A stretch of DNA of 64,000 nucleotides from Marinimicrobium koreense (lineage in GTDB: Bacteria > Pseudomonadota > Gammaproteobacteria > Pseudomonadales > Cellvibrionaceae), in contig NZ_RJUK01000004.1 of assembly GCF_003762925.1 (NCBI RefSeq), positions 1 through 64,000 on the forward strand, written 5' to 3'. How positions within the stretch are numbered: position 1 is the stretch's first letter; the number at the start of each line of letters is the position of its first letter. Both the position numbers and the translations under genes were made by a program. The notes beneath the pieces were generated by a model. It did no database searches. It saw only the letters and a program-made list of their open reading frames with translations, and was not told where the DNA came from. Positions 29,301-38,875 of this stretch are shown in pieces.

Positions 29301-30655
29301 CTGGCTTTGTTCAACCCGTCAATGCGTCCGCTGTCGGACACATCGAAGGTGTCGTTGGCGCTCTGCCCAGCCAGGTAGCGCAACGACTCCAGGTACAGCT
29401 CCGACTGGGGATTACCCCAGTTACTGCAGTTCCCGTCGGTAAAGGACGCCAGTTCCCAGCTACAGCTATCACTCCCGGTTTGACCAAAATAAGTGCCATT
29501 ATCAAAACGGTAGCCATAAATCCTGAGCCGGTCCAGGGTGTTTACAATCCCATCAAACGAGTCCGGGTCAGCCGGTGTCACAAAGGTACCATCGGCATTG
29601 ATTTCATTGGCCATGGAGCCGACATTTTTGCGTAATGCCCCGCCCGACTTGTTAGCTGAGTAGGTGCCGGTCATCAGACCAAAATAGATGGACTCATCTT
29701 CACCGAATTCCTGCAATAGGCCAGTGGGTTTCAGCGATTCACCATAGGCCACACAACCACTGGCATTGTCCGAAGAAACGAAGTTCTCGTCGCACACTTC
29801 AACGCGGACGTTATAATCCGCGTTGAGAGCACTGTCATCCTCGCCGTCCTTGGTCGGGCTGCTCGAGTGCGCATAGATACCCGACACGGTCGAGTCATTG
29901 TCGTTGGTGCCCTGCCCCCAACGGCACTGCCAGCGTTCATTGCTGGCCCAGAGGGAATAGTTTCCCTCTGCAACGCGCATCAATGGAGCAGAGTCAACAT
30001 TCTGGGACAGTACATCCCGGTCACTCGGATCAGTGGTATTACAGATGGTGATACCCGAGTCATCGTCCGTCGCATTTCCGGTAATCGTCGGGTTCAAGGG
30101 CGTCAAGCTTGAAATATCCCGACCGTTATAGTACTTGGCAAATGAGTGTGCATCGTTCGGAAGAAAGGCCCGCTCCAACACTGTCTGCGTGGCCGAATCG
30201 GTACTGCGCTTACCGCCGTAGAGGATTTTGCGCACGGCATCCATCCGGGTCATGGTGGCCCAGTTCAGAAAGTTGCCGCTCCACTCGCCCGTGTTGGAGC
30301 CGTCATTACAATAACGGTCAGCGTTGACGTTATTGACGGGTTCAAAGCGGCTGTTAGTGTATTCATAACACAGACCACTATCGAAGTAACCGTAGTAGTC
30401 GTAATCGTGTTTATAGGTGGTATCCGGCTCGCCATCCCCATCAATATCGCTGTAATCGTCGTACAGCTTGAAGAAAAGCTGATGATCATTGGACATGTTC
30501 AGCATCGCCACCGGACGCACCGGTTGCGTCATGAACAGGGGCGACTGTGCCGGCTCAGCGGCCAGGGCCGTATGGGTGGTAGCGACCGAGAGAAAACTGA
30601 ACCCCAACGCCCAGGCACCTCGGTACAGCACGGAACTCATCATTCGTTGTTTCAT
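26345..30655 (-). CDS. pilY1: Type IV pilus tip adhesin/assembly protein PilY1
   Basis: Large exported protein (1436 residues) that sits with the minor pilins at the pilus tip and acts in adhesion, calcium-dependent retraction control and surface sensing. A signal peptide ends near ALAAEP. The N-terminal half contains the family block WSGNFLNWATMTRMDAVRKILYGGKRS and many Asp-rich calcium-type loops (for example DIDGDGEPD). The C-terminal third is the PilC/PilY1 beta-propeller (SSPVYLGGRDFGYG, LFVGANDGMLHAFYAEGN, GTFGAGGKGIFALDVTDP) with a further Asp-rich loop, DADGD. No complete von Willebrand A metal site is obvious to me in the N-terminal half. It lies between pilX and pilE. Confidence 0.93.
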   Translation of the reverse strand: MKQRMMSSVLYRGAWALGFSFLSVATTHTALAAEPAQSPLFMTQPVRPVAMLNMSNDHQLFFKLYDDYSDIDGDGEPDTTYKHDYDYYGYFDSGLCYEYTNSRFEPVNNVNADRYCNDGSNTGEWSGNFLNWATMTRMDAVRKILYGGKRSTDSATQTVLERAFLPNDAHSFAKYYNGRDISSLTPLNPTITGNATDDDSGITICNTTDPSDRDVLSQNVDSAPLMRVAEGNYSLWASNERWQCRWGQGTNDNDSTVSGIYAHSSSPTKDGEDDSALNADYNVRVEVCDENFVSSDNASGCVAYGESLKPTGLLQEFGEDESIYFGLMTGTYSANKSGGALRKNVGSMANEINADGTFVTPADPDSFDGIVNTLDRLRIYGYRFDNGTYFGQTGSDSCSWELASFTDGNCSNWGNPQSELYLESLRYLAGQSANDTFDVSDSGRIDGLNKASWVAPVNGDNYCAPVNVIQFNASTSSYDGDQLTGFSDLGAGESTLDSFTNAVGTAENIHGNQYFVGEVGGEGAGDNNQLCTAKTVSGLASVQGTCPDAPRLQGSYQIAGLAYYARSEGLQINGVSNDRRSQVKTYGVALAPAVPQVSVPVPGDERTVSIQPACRNTTTDPDANCAIVDFKVVDQVNTDAVSTGKLYVNWEDSEQGGDYDQDMWGIIEYSVTSTSVTVTTDVVADSTPNVMGFGYVIGGTTNDGFHVHSGINGFKSTSGVSTISACDADSGCDEPDAKSSSTFVVGTSSAQPLEQPLYFAAKWGGYADEDEADIAASANDNYFFATDPRELQRALRKTFGEIAAGIGAASSVATNSTRLTEGSFVYQALFNSENWSGEIRSFEIGANGAISSTVYASTNSGMPSTSAGRTVYTYNDGGTGNAMVDFTWENLSDTQRNHLIAGDTETLGQDRLNWVKGDRSKEGTGGLREREKLLGDIVNSSPVYLGGRDFGYGLLPAELGGDTYATHVEDKRSETPTLFVGANDGMLHAFYAEGNSALQERFAYVPNGVYSKLATLADPNYGREDVAHEYTVDGPLAVGDAYVGGEWKSVLVGTFGAGGKGIFALDVTDPDFPELMFELAPSDLAALGDMGYILSQPQIARMANGRWAVVFGNGYDAGTSQLFIVDLENPTTQSRVIDTEAGTGLSGVALLGDAYGEINTAYAGDLQGNLWRFDLSGTRPDGWGVGLSGNPLFVARDADGDRQPITSAPTLGFNALKRHTVTDSKGVIMVYFGTGKYFENSDNLATADTPQNSFYAIADLGSELDYTSNTAQDGRASILHEKAIIQGTENRTIDGQDRNEPDWTDASVNGWFIDFDTALGERVVSKPLLLFDRLIFPTLIPSGVACEFGGRSWLMELVAIGDRYYGENLLDGIEEYDSLILGDPTFGVIGQGTGKLILNPSDGGVNGQDGEIGRLLEEDVDIPTDALGRQSWRQIR

Positions 30656-30667
30656 GACGCTACCCTG

Positions 30668-31240
30668 TTAATTCTTGCGATAAGTTGACTGAAGCACGGC
30701 CTGTGATTCACCCGAGCCACTGAGGCCCCGGCTGGTGACCCGAAAGAATTCCATCTGCAGGTCATTGGTATTCTGTAAACTCTGCTGGTCGATGGCGCCA
30801 CCGGTAGACTGGGACGCATTGAACGACAGCACCATCAGCTCCTCCACGACATACCAGGGCTGATTGGCATCGCCGATATTTTCCAGCCCCATATCAACCT
30901 GTACGGCATTGGCTGCCCACTGCTCATCCGTCCATTGATGCACCGGGGGCAATGCCATACCCGGCTGGTTCAGATCAGGCTCCAGACCGGGCGTTGCGCC
31001 GGAGAAATCGAGCCCATCGACGTTGTTGTCCTCGACCAGCGCCTCACCCACCCGGAGGCTGGCCTCCGCGGCCTGAAACGCCAGGTTACGCTCACGCATG
31101 TTACCGGCCATGGTTTCCTGCAGCCCGGTACTGCGAATGGCGGCCAGCCCCACGATGGTCATCAGTAGCACCATGATCAGCCCAACAATCAGCACGGCGC
31201 CACGTTGTTTTGAAGCCATTGTCACTGCATTGACGTTCAT
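30668..31240 (-). CDS. pilX: Minor pilin PilX
   Basis: Pseudopilin-like protein of the pilus tip complex. The N-terminus QRGAVLIVGLIMVLLMTIVGLAAIRSTGLQE is the PilX-type leader, with a Gly before the hydrophobic helix but no Glu5, as is usual for the PilX group. The next block, MAGNMRERNLAFQAAEASLRVGE, is the PilX signature. GAGG lies 7 nt before the first ATG, so this start is preferred over the internal ATG seven codons later. Length is 190 residues. It lies 11 nt downstream of pilW and 12 nt upstream of pilY1. Confidence 0.9.
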   Translation of the reverse strand: MNVNAVTMASKQRGAVLIVGLIMVLLMTIVGLAAIRSTGLQETMAGNMRERNLAFQAAEASLRVGEALVEDNNVDGLDFSGATPGLEPDLNQPGMALPPVHQWTDEQWAANAVQVDMGLENIGDANQPWYVVEELMVLSFNASQSTGGAIDQQSLQNTNDLQMEFFRVTSRGLSGSGESQAVLQSTYRKN

Positions 31241-31251
31241 AGGTTTACCTC

Positions 31252-32286
31252 TTAATCCAGGCGTCCGCGGATGCCAATGGTGGTGCTGAACACCTGGCGC
31301 ATACGTCGATCATCAATCCGCGCATCATCGATGGTTTCACCCCCAAAGAAATAGGGCTGGGGGTCCGGCAATACATTTGGCTGAAGACTCTGCATCAACA
31401 ACTCCACCCGCACTGCCAGCACGTTTTCCCAGCTCGGCACATCATCGAACTCGCGATAATCATCCGGTACATTCTGGTTATCGTTGGGATTAGAATCCAC
31501 GCCATAGAGCACCCGCATATTCTCAACCCCTTCGATCAGTTCAGCCCGTTCACCATCCTGATCCCGCCAGAGGCTCATGGTCCCGGGCGCACCGAAACCG
31601 CTCTCCGCAATGTAATAAGTCAGGGTGCTCATCCGCAGAATCTCGGCACCAGCACCAAACTGTTGCCCCCCCAGTTGGGAGTCGATGTTCTTGGGCTCAT
31701 TGGCGATGTTGGAACGGGCATGAACAATTTTGGAGCCCCCACCACCCACGTTCTGGAAGTTGGTGATCAGAAACACTCGCCCCTGGGTGCAGTCCGAAAT
31801 GACCGCAATATCGCCCCGACAGACATCGCCTACGCAGTCATCCTGCTCTTCGACCGCCACTTCCAGATTGGCCGTGCTACCTGTGGGCCCCACAATAGGC
31901 ATGGTCACGTTGCTCGCCCGACGAACCACCAGAATCTCAGTGTCATCTGCCGCTACGCCGTCCTCCATTGGAGGGTCATCAGACGAATAGCCCTGAATGG
32001 AAATATTGAAATCCAGCAGGTAGTCGTTGGTCGGATCCTCCACCCCAATTTCGATATTCTGATTGGCACCGCGGCTCGAACAGCCTTGGTAGCCCGCCAT
32101 ACGGATATCCTGCGCCAGAAACTCAACCGCCATCCGGCCGCTTTCCTGAATCCGGGAAATCGCCTGCTGAGTGTTGTAGGTGGTGCGACTGGTGAGAAAC
32201 ATCTGCATGACGCCGGTCATCAGTACAATGCCGAGGGTCAGCGATATCATCAGTTCGATCAGTGATAAGCCTTGCTGTTTACGCAT
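31252..32286 (-). CDS. pilW: Minor pilin PilW
   Basis: Large minor pilin of the tip complex (344 residues). The class III leader is MRKQQGLSLIELMISLTLGIVLMTGVMQMF, with Glu at the expected position, followed by the family block TTYNTQQAISRIQESGRMAVEFLAQDIRMAGYQGC. The globular part is long, as is normal for PilW, and contains two cysteine pairs (for example DDCVGDVCRGD). It is coupled to pilV upstream (26-nt gap) and pilX downstream. Confidence 0.92.
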   Translation of the reverse strand: MRKQQGLSLIELMISLTLGIVLMTGVMQMFLTSRTTYNTQQAISRIQESGRMAVEFLAQDIRMAGYQGCSSRGANQNIEIGVEDPTNDYLLDFNISIQGYSSDDPPMEDGVAADDTEILVVRRASNVTMPIVGPTGSTANLEVAVEEQDDCVGDVCRGDIAVISDCTQGRVFLITNFQNVGGGGSKIVHARSNIANEPKNIDSQLGGQQFGAGAEILRMSTLTYYIAESGFGAPGTMSLWRDQDGERAELIEGVENMRVLYGVDSNPNDNQNVPDDYREFDDVPSWENVLAVRVELLMQSLQPNVLPDPQPYFFGGETIDDARIDDRRMRQVFSTTIGIRGRLD

Positions 32287-32312
32287 GGGGGCGCTCTCTC
32301 GATTCCGGGCCG

Positions 32313-32762
32313 CTAAATACGGGAACTGTAGGTAAAAGTGACCAACTGGGCGTCTTCGCCCGCCTCATCCGGTGCGGCATCTTCATCCACCCAACGCAAA
32401 CTGATGGTGCACAGCTGGTTGGCATCGCAGTCGATGGCTCCCTCACCGCCGGGGAGCGTTCTTTCAAGCCGATCCAGCCACTCCTGGACGTCCGTGGCCG
32501 CCAACGAATTGCCCGCCGGCGCATCATCGCCAAAGTCATAGCCGTCATAGCTGTCGATACGGTCCCGGTTGATTCGCATCCGATCCATGATGTCGTACGC
32601 AAGGATGTTCGCCTGGGAGCGTAAATAGGCACTGTGATTGAACTGCAGGCTGCGGTTCTGAAGGGCCCCCATTGCCAACAGCGACGTGGCCAGAATCAGA
32701 ACGGTGACCAACACCTCGATCAAGCCGGCCCCCGATTGTTTATGCGAACTGTTCAGTGACAT
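32313..32762 (-). CDS. pilV: Minor pilin PilV
   Basis: Minor pilin with leader QSGAGLIEVLVTVLILATSLLAMGALQNRSLQFN, including the Gly/Ala cleavage region and Glu5, then the PilV-type block YLRSQANILAYDIMDRMRINRD. The ATG at 32762 has GAGGAA upstream, and it is preferred over a longer frame to 32798 that would overlap fimU and push the cleavage site 23 residues in. Length is 149 residues. It is second in the minor pilin operon. Confidence 0.9.
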   Translation of the reverse strand: MSLNSSHKQSGAGLIEVLVTVLILATSLLAMGALQNRSLQFNHSAYLRSQANILAYDIMDRMRINRDRIDSYDGYDFGDDAPAGNSLAATDVQEWLDRLERTLPGGEGAIDCDANQLCTISLRWVDEDAAPDEAGEDAQLVTFTYSSRI

Positions 32763-32791
32763 TACAGATTCCTCAAACCGTCTCACGGGGG

Positions 32792-33349
32792 TTAGCATTC
32801 GGCTCGGGCTGAATTGACCGATCCGGACAGGCTGATCCGGATCGCCCGAGCCGAATCGTTGGTGCAGTCGTCATGGCGCGCCAGGCCGGTCACCTGGTTA
32901 TTATCGGTGCGCGCCAAGGCACCCAGTTGATTGAACCGAACATGGGTGACCGCCCCGCCCCGGTTCATGGTGATAGTCATGTCGTTGGCCAGAGGCTCCC
33001 GGTCCCGCAGGATATCCGCGTCATTGTTGACCGTGGGGTTATTGCCCTGTTCGCCACCGGCATCGCGGTCCAGAATGACCAGCCAGCCATTGCTCCAGTC
33101 ATTGCCACAGCCATCGCGATCGGCATTACTGGCACACAGGGTCACAATATCGGAACGCTTGACCGCTTCGCTGCGGGTAAAATTCAGCGTCGAGATCAGC
33201 TCGTCGCCCAGGGCGAGGGACTGGTTGTTGCGGATCATGGCGTTAAAGCTGGGAATCGCGATCCCCAGGACGATGGCCAGGACCGCAAGCGTCACCATCA
33301 GCTCAATAAGGGTAAAACCTGGTTGGCGAGTTGGAGTGCTTCGTTGCAT
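32792..33349 (-). CDS. fimU: GspH/FimT-family minor pilin (FimU-like)
   Basis: First gene of the minor pilin operon. The leader QPGFTLIELMVTLAVLAIVLGIAIPSFNAMI is a perfect class III signal with Glu5, followed by the GspH/FimT fold with FTRSEAVKRSDIVTLCASNADRDGCG and SNGWLVILDRD. The first two and last cysteines suit the FimU disulphide. Length is 185 residues. No good ribosome site precedes the ATG; instead the inverted repeat 33353-33372 lies directly upstream. FimU is chosen over FimT because of its position at the head of pilVWXY1E; the second homologue (33562) is divergent. Confidence 0.85.
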   Translation of the reverse strand: MQRSTPTRQPGFTLIELMVTLAVLAIVLGIAIPSFNAMIRNNQSLALGDELISTLNFTRSEAVKRSDIVTLCASNADRDGCGNDWSNGWLVILDRDAGGEQGNNPTVNNDADILRDREPLANDMTITMNRGGAVTHVRFNQLGALARTDNNQVTGLARHDDCTNDSARAIRISLSGSVNSARAEC

Positions 33350-33352
33350 ATA

Positions 33353-33372
33353 TCAACACTTTTTGTTGTTGA
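33353..33372. promoter_or_regulatory. Inverted repeat at the start of the minor pilin operon
   Basis: TCAACA, 8 nt, TGTTGA, a perfect dyad ending 4 nt upstream of the fimU start codon. It lies where a ribosome site would normally be, so it may be a repressor operator or an RNA hairpin that limits fimU translation. Confidence 0.4.
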
Positions 33373-33561
33373 GCCGGACAATGCCCTGGCCCGGTGGCTG
33401 ATCAGGTGGCGGGTGATTCTCTGGACGGACCGACCCTCCGCCTTTATAGTACCAACGCTACCACAACCGGGCCGCCCCACCAGCGGGCGCACGACATGTG
33501 GTCAACACGGACGTATGAACGGTAACCCTCGGGAGACCGCCACTTTTCAAGGAGGAAAATT

Positions 33562-34089
33562 ATGCCACAGCGTGGACTGACGCTTCTGGAACTGCTTATC
33601 ACTCTGGTCATTCTGTCCCTGCTACTGACCATCGGACTGCCCGGATTCCAGCGGCAGATCGAAGAAACCCGCACTCTCACGATGACTCAAACGCTCCAGG
33701 ATGCCATTCAGCTGGCTCGCCAGCGGGCGGTCAGCCGCAATGGCCGGGTTACCCTGCGCCCGCTCGGTGACTGGGAGCAAGGTTGGGAGTTGTTCGATGA
33801 CGGGAATCACAATGGCGTCCGGGATGACGGAGAGCACGTCGTGCTGACGCACCAACTGCCGCCGGATCTGGGTGGCGTGACGATTTCAGGCAATCAGCCC
33901 ATGAACCGGGCAATCTCGTATATCGGCACGGGAGAAAGCCGACACGCCAGCGGCACACCGCTCGGTGGTTTCCAGGCCGGGCGATTGACCATCTGCAGCC
34001 CGGATCAATCGTTTGGCTACGAGCTAGTGCTGGCACGAATGGGCAGAATGAGGCGCCAGACAGTGGGACCGGAGGTCTGCACCAACTGA
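33562..34089 (+). CDS. fimT: GspH/FimT-family pseudopilin (FimT-like)
   Basis: Short pseudopilin (175 residues) with leader MPQRGLTLLELLITLVILSLLLTIGLPGFQRQI: Gly, then Leu at mature position 1 and Glu5. The FimT-type block AIQLARQRAVSRNGRVTLRP and a GWELFDDGNHNGVRDDGE loop follow. In some bacteria FimT-type pilins bind DNA during uptake; the C-terminal segment here (RMGRMRRQTVGPE) is basic, which would fit, but this is inference. A very strong AAGGAGG precedes the ATG. It is divergent from fimU and converges with ispH with a 5-nt gap. Confidence 0.85.
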   Translation: MPQRGLTLLELLITLVILSLLLTIGLPGFQRQIEETRTLTMTQTLQDAIQLARQRAVSRNGRVTLRPLGDWEQGWELFDDGNHNGVRDDGEHVVLTHQLPPDLGGVTISGNQPMNRAISYIGTGESRHASGTPLGGFQAGRLTICSPDQSFGYELVLARMGRMRRQTVGPEVCTN

Positions 34090-34094
34090 GGCGG

Positions 34095-35027
34095 TCAGCG
34101 CAGCTCCCGGGGCAGGCTGAAACTGATGGTTTCAGGCGTCCCCGCAGCCTCTTCGGCCGTCAAAGCGCCCCAGCCGCGCAGCTTCTGTACCACCTGCTCC
34201 ACCAGCACTTCCGGCGCTGAGGCCCCGGCGGTGATGCCGATGCTCTCTTTGCCCTCCAGCCACTCTCGGCGGATGCACTCAGGGCCGTCCACCAGGTACG
34301 CCTCGGTGCCGCATCGTTCGGCCAACTCGCGCAGGCGGTTGGAGTTGGAGCTGTTGTGGGAGCCGACCACCAGCACCAGGTCGCACTCCAGGGCCAATTG
34401 GCGCACGGCATCCTGACGGTTGGTGGTGGCGTAGCAGATATCGTCTTTGCGCGGCCCCAGGATATTGGGGTATTTGGTCCGCAGGGCGTCGATCACCTTG
34501 GCGGTATCGTCCATGGACAGGGTGGTCTGGGTGACGTAGGCCAGGTGGTCGGGGTTCTTGACCTCCAGCGCCGCCACATCGTCTTCATCTTCGACCAGAT
34601 AGATGGCACCGCCATTGCTGGCATCGTACTGACCCATGGTGCCCTCCACTTCCGGATGCCCCTCGTGGCCGATCAGCACGCACTCGCGACCTTCCCGACT
34701 GTAGCGGACCACTTCCACGTGCACTTTGGTCACCAGCGGGCAGGTGGCATCGAACACCTGCAGGCCGCGATCGCGGGCTTCCTGCTGCACGGCGCGGGAG
34801 ACACCGTGGGCACTGAAAATCACGATCACATCGTCCGGCACCTGCTCCAGCTCCTCCACAAACACCGCACCGCGCTCGCGCAGAGTGTCGACCACAAATT
34901 TGTTGTGGACCACTTCGTGGCGAACGTAAATGGGGGCGCCAAAGACATCCAGGGCACGATTGACGATATCAATCGCCCGGTCGACACCGGCACAGAAGCC
35001 GCGGGGGTTGGCGAGTTTGATTTGCAT
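34095..35027 (-). CDS. ispH: 4-hydroxy-3-methylbut-2-enyl diphosphate reductase
   Basis: Last enzyme of the MEP isoprenoid pathway, giving isopentenyl and dimethylallyl diphosphate. The iron-sulphur cluster ligands are visible in [14 protein letters not shown], in [11 protein letters not shown] and in [24 protein letters not shown] and [14 protein letters not shown] are family blocks. The ATG at 35027 begins [14 protein letters not shown] as in other IspH proteins; a frame to 35072 would add a proline-rich leader. Length is 310 residues. It is the final gene of the ribF-ileS-lspA-fkpB-ispH series. Confidence 0.96.
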   Translation of the reverse strand: MQIKLANPRGFCAGVDRAIDIVNRALDVFGAPIYVRHEVVHNKFVVDTLRERGAVFVEELEQVPDDVIVIFSAHGVSRAVQQEARDRGLQVFDATCPLVTKVHVEVVRYSREGRECVLIGHEGHPEVEGTMGQYDASNGGAIYLVEDEDDVAALEVKNPDHLAYVTQTTLSMDDTAKVIDALRTKYPNILGPRKDDICYATTNRQDAVRQLALECDLVLVVGSHNSSNSNRLRELAERCGTEAYLVDGPECIRREWLEGKESIGITAGASAPEVLVEQVVQKLRGWGALTAEEAAGTPETISFSLPRELR

Positions 35028-35100
35028 AGTGTCAGACAACCTGAGAGGTTCCGGCGGGCGGGGCCCGCGCAAAGTGAGCGCCGACGGGCGGCGCGGGTGT

Positions 35101-35553
35101 TCAGTGTACCTGAGCCGGCTCGACGTTCAAAACCGCCACTTTGAACAGGATATCCCGCCCAGCCAGCGGATGGTTGAAATCGATCAGCACCCGCTGATCA
35201 TCGAACTCCCTTACCACCCCGGGTAATTCGGCCTTCTGGGCGTCGGCAAAGGAGAGCATCAGTCCCTCTTCCAGCTCGATATCGGGGCCGAACTGATCTC
35301 GGGGCATTTCCTGCATATTGCTCGGGTTGTGCTGGCCGAAACCATCCTCGGGGGGAATGGTGAACTCCTGTTGGTCACCCGGCATGAGGCCAAACAGGAC
35401 TTTTTCAAACCCGGGCAACAGGTTACCGTCACCGACGGTGAAGGTCGCCGGGTCTTTATCAAAGTTCGAGTCGATTTCCTCGCCATCTTCCAGGCGCAGG
35501 GAAAAGTGGAGCGTGACGGTGGTCCCGGGCCCCACGGGCAGCTGTTCAGTCAT
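35101..35553 (-). CDS. fkpB: FKBP-type peptidyl-prolyl isomerase (FkpB/SlpA)
   Basis: Cytoplasmic prolyl isomerase and chaperone of the SlyD/FkpB type, 150 residues. The FKBP half-blocks are [61 protein letters not shown], interrupted by the inserted flap domain and closed by [23 protein letters not shown]. The ATG at 35553 overlaps the lspA end by 8 nt and has AGGA 8 nt upstream, so translation is coupled. The lspA-fkpB-ispH order is widely conserved. Confidence 0.94.
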   Translation of the reverse strand: MTEQLPVGPGTTVTLHFSLRLEDGEEIDSNFDKDPATFTVGDGNLLPGFEKVLFGLMPGDQQEFTIPPEDGFGQHNPSNMQEMPRDQFGPDIELEEGLMLSFADAQKAELPGVVREFDDQRVLIDFNHPLAGRDILFKVAVLNVEPAQVH

Positions 35554-36025
35554 GACGTTTGTCCTTGCCAAATAACATATCCAGGATCAACAGGGCGGCG
35601 CCGACGGTAATGGCCGAATCGGCGATATTGAAGGCCGGCCAGTAGTAATCCTGATAGTGCACCACGATAAAATCCACCACATAGCCCAGCACCACCCGGT
35701 CGTACAGATTGCCGATGGCACCGCCCAGAATCAGCGCAAGCGCCAACGCCTCGTAGCGTTTTTCGCTCACCCGCGCCAGCCAGATCACCAGCACCACGCT
35801 GACTACGGCGGCCACCACGGTAAAGAACCACCGCTGCCAACCCCCGGCATCACTCAGAAAGCTGAACGCCGCGCCGGGGTTGTGCAGCAGGGTGAAGTTG
35901 AAAAACGGCGTGAACACCACGGGCTCGCCATAGGTGAGTGCGGCGGATACCCAGTGTTTGCTGATCTGGTCCAGCGCGATCACGGCAATTGCCAGGGCGT
36001 ACCAACGCCAAGCGGATTTAAGCAT
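35546..36025 (-). CDS. lspA: Lipoprotein signal peptidase
   Basis: Inner-membrane aspartyl peptidase that cuts lipoprotein signals after diacylglyceryl transfer; this window alone encodes several clients (BamD, the GH26 and GH5-like proteins, the metal adaptor). There are four membrane segments. The conserved blocks are [37 protein letters not shown] with one catalytic Asp, and [12 protein letters not shown] with the other. Length is 159 residues. The ATG at 36025 overlaps the ileS stop by 8 nt; the longer frame inside ileS is rejected. Confidence 0.96.
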   Translation of the reverse strand: MLKSAWRWYALAIAVIALDQISKHWVSAALTYGEPVVFTPFFNFTLLHNPGAAFSFLSDAGGWQRWFFTVVAAVVSVVLVIWLARVSEKRYEALALALILGGAIGNLYDRVVLGYVVDFIVVHYQDYYWPAFNIADSAITVGAALLILDMLFGKDKRHD

Positions 36026-38816
36026 AGTGGCGTTCCTCACCCTGCCCTTCGACGTTGTCCACACAGCGGACGCACAGGGTCGGGTGCTGGGCGACGCTGC
36101 CCACGTCGGCCCGGTGGTGCCAGCAGCGCTCGCACTTGTCGTAGCTGGATTTTTCCACCGCGACCTTGAGCCCCTCAACATCCGTCAATTCCGCCTCGGT
36201 GGCCTCATCGAGCGGGCGCACCTGAGCGGTGGAGGTGATCAGCACGAAACGCAGCTCGTCGCCCAGTTTCTGCAGCACGGCTCGCAAGTCGTCATCGGCA
36301 AACAGAGTCACTTCCGCGCCCAGAGCGCCACCAATCACACCATTGGCGCGCTGGGTTTCCAGCACCTTGTTCACGGCATCTTTGACTTCGGCGATCTGGT
36401 GCCAATCCTCTTCGCTGAACTCGGACTCAACGGCCTCGGGTAACGTGTACCATTCGGCGGCAAACACCGGTCCCTGACGTTCACCGGGCACCAGCGGCCA
36501 GATTTCATCGGCGGTGAAGCTCAAAATCGGTGCAATCCAGCGCACCATGGCTTCGGTGACGTGATAGAGCGCGGTCTGGGCCGAGCGCCGCGCCAGACTG
36601 TCCGCCTGGGTGGTGTACTGACGGTCCTTGATGATATCCAGATAGAAGCCGCCCAGTTCCACCACGCAGAAGTTGTGCAGCTTCTGGTAAATCAGGTGGA
36701 ACTGATACTGGTCATAGGCATTGATGATGTCGGCCTGCAGCTCCGCGGCGCGTCCGACGATCCAGCGATCCAGCGCCACCATTTTCTCTGGTGCCACAGC
36801 GTGTTCAGAAGGCTCGAACCCGTTCAGATTGGACAGCATGAAACGGGCGGTATTGCGGATGCGACGGTAAGAGTCGGCGGTGCGCTTGAGGATCTCATCG
36901 GAGACGCTCATCTCGCCACTGAAATCCGTGGCGGCCACCCACAGGCGCAGGACATCGGCGCCCAGCTCTTTCATGACTTTCTGGGGCGGCACCACGTTGC
37001 CCACAGACTTGGACATTTTCCGGCCCTGAGCATCCACAGTAAAGCCGTGAGTCAGTACGGTTTTGTAGGGCGGCGTACCGTTCATGGCCATGGCCGTTTT
37101 CAGGGAGGACTGGAACCAGCCGCGATGCTGATCCGAGCCTTCCAGGTACAGGTCCGCCGGGTAGCGCAAATAACCGCGTTGCTGCAGTACCGCAAAGTGG
37201 GTCACCCCGGAGTCGAACCAGACATCCAGGGTATCGGTGACCTTCTGGTAGCGCTCGGCATCGTCGCCCAGCAATTCGGCGGCATTCAGCTCAAACCAGG
37301 CATCCATCCCTTCTTGCTCAACTTTTTTGGCGACCGCTTCGATCAGTGCCGGCGTTTCCGGGTGCAGATCACCGGTTTCCTTGTGAACGAACAGAGCAAT
37401 GGGCACACCCCAGGTGCGCTGACGTGAGATACACCAGTCCGGCGAGGAAGCCAGCATGGAGTCGATGCGCGCGCGCCCCCAATCCGGCACCCACTGCACC
37501 TGATCGACCGCATCGTTCACCTGCTCGCGCAGCTGGTTCTTGGTCATGCTCACGAACCACTGGGGTGTGGCCCGGAAGATCAGCGGAGTTTTGGTGCGCC
37601 AGCAATGAGGGAAACTATGGGTGATTTTACCCTGGGCCAGCAGGGCGCCCTTTTCTTCCAGCAGAGCGACGACCTTTTCGTCCACTTTGTAGACGTGCTC
37701 GCCGGCAAAGATCTCCACGCTGTCGCGATACAGGCCGTTGTCGTCGATGTAGTTCAGGGTGCCGATGCCGTATTTCTGGCCGACCACAAAGTCATCCATG
37801 CCATGGTCCGGGGCGGTGTGCACGCAACCGGTACCGGCTTCGGTGGTCACGTGGTCTCCACAAATGACAGGGACTTGCCGAGAATAAAACGGATGGTGCA
37901 CCTGCAGATTCTCGAGCTCCTTGCCCGGAGTACGCCCGACAAGGCTGTAGTCCTCAACGCCGGCGCGTTGCATCACGGACTCCACCAGGGCTTCGGCCAC
38001 CAGCAGTCGTTCGTCACCGACCTGCACCACGACGTAGTCCAGTTCCGGATTGACGCTGACGGCCTGATTGGCGGGCAGTGTCCAGGGGGTGGTGGTCCAG
38101 ATCACCAGCGACACGTCGCCGCTGCCGGTCAGGCCCGGCACGGCGTGTTCCAGGGCGTGCTGGTCGGTGAAGGCAAACTTGACGTCGATGGAGTAGGAGG
38201 TTTTGTCCTGATACTCAACTTCGGCTTCGGCCAGGGCGGAGCCGCCCACGACGCTCCAGTAGACGGGTTTGAAGCCTTTGTGCAGGTGGCCCTGGTCGGC
38301 GATTTTGCCGAGCGAGCGGATGATGTCGGCTTCGAATTTGTAGTCCATGGTGAGGTAGGGGTTGTCCCACTCACCGAGCACACCCAGGCGGATGAAGTCT
38401 TCTTTCTGGCCTTTGACCTGGCGCGCGGCGTAGTCGCGGCATTTTTGCCGGAAGGCTTTGTGATCGAGTTTGACGCCGGCTTTGCCGTGCTTTTTCTCGA
38501 CGTTGTGTTCGATGGGCAGGCCGTGGCAGTCCCAGCCGGGCACGTAGGGGGCGTCAAAGCCGCTGAGGGTTTTGCTTTTGACGATGATGTCTTTCAAAAT
38601 TTTGTTGACGGCGTGGCCGATGTGAATGTCACCATTGGCGTAGGGGGGGCCGTCGTGCAGGATGAAGGGTTCGCGACCGGCCCTTGCCTGGCGGATTTGC
38701 TGGTAGAGGTTGTCTTTCTGCCAGCGTTTGAGCATTTCGGGCTCGCGCTGTGCCAGGTTGGCCTTCATGGCGAAGGCGGTGTGGGGCAGATTCAGGGTTA
38801 CTTTGTAGTCGCTCAT
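36018..38816 (-). CDS. ileS: Isoleucyl-tRNA synthetase
   Basis: Class I synthetase charging tRNA-Ile, with a CP1 editing domain against valine. Visible are the HIGH motif in [18 protein letters not shown], the editing region ([29 protein letters not shown]), the KMSKS motif in [11 protein letters not shown] and a C-terminal zinc finger ([12 protein letters not shown], later [10 protein letters not shown]). Length is 932 residues. The ATG at 38816 begins [26 protein letters not shown] as in relatives; a frame to 38858 is rejected. The 198-nt gap to ribF holds a large hairpin repeat. Confidence 0.97.
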   Translation of the reverse strand: MSDYKVTLNLPHTAFAMKANLAQREPEMLKRWQKDNLYQQIRQARAGREPFILHDGPPYANGDIHIGHAVNKILKDIIVKSKTLSGFDAPYVPGWDCHGLPIEHNVEKKHGKAGVKLDHKAFRQKCRDYAARQVKGQKEDFIRLGVLGEWDNPYLTMDYKFEADIIRSLGKIADQGHLHKGFKPVYWSVVGGSALAEAEVEYQDKTSYSIDVKFAFTDQHALEHAVPGLTGSGDVSLVIWTTTPWTLPANQAVSVNPELDYVVVQVGDERLLVAEALVESVMQRAGVEDYSLVGRTPGKELENLQVHHPFYSRQVPVICGDHVTTEAGTGCVHTAPDHGMDDFVVGQKYGIGTLNYIDDNGLYRDSVEIFAGEHVYKVDEKVVALLEEKGALLAQGKITHSFPHCWRTKTPLIFRATPQWFVSMTKNQLREQVNDAVDQVQWVPDWGRARIDSMLASSPDWCISRQRTWGVPIALFVHKETGDLHPETPALIEAVAKKVEQEGMDAWFELNAAELLGDDAERYQKVTDTLDVWFDSGVTHFAVLQQRGYLRYPADLYLEGSDQHRGWFQSSLKTAMAMNGTPPYKTVLTHGFTVDAQGRKMSKSVGNVVPPQKVMKELGADVLRLWVAATDFSGEMSVSDEILKRTADSYRRIRNTARFMLSNLNGFEPSEHAVAPEKMVALDRWIVGRAAELQADIINAYDQYQFHLIYQKLHNFCVVELGGFYLDIIKDRQYTTQADSLARRSAQTALYHVTEAMVRWIAPILSFTADEIWPLVPGERQGPVFAAEWYTLPEAVESEFSEEDWHQIAEVKDAVNKVLETQRANGVIGGALGAEVTLFADDDLRAVLQKLGDELRFVLITSTAQVRPLDEATEAELTDVEGLKVAVEKSSYDKCERCWHHRADVGSVAQHPTLCVRCVDNVEGQGEERHYA

Positions 38817-38875
38817 AATCGTCAATTGGCCAGTTGGCTGAGTCACTTGTTGGGGCACTTATTTCAATTGGGTCC

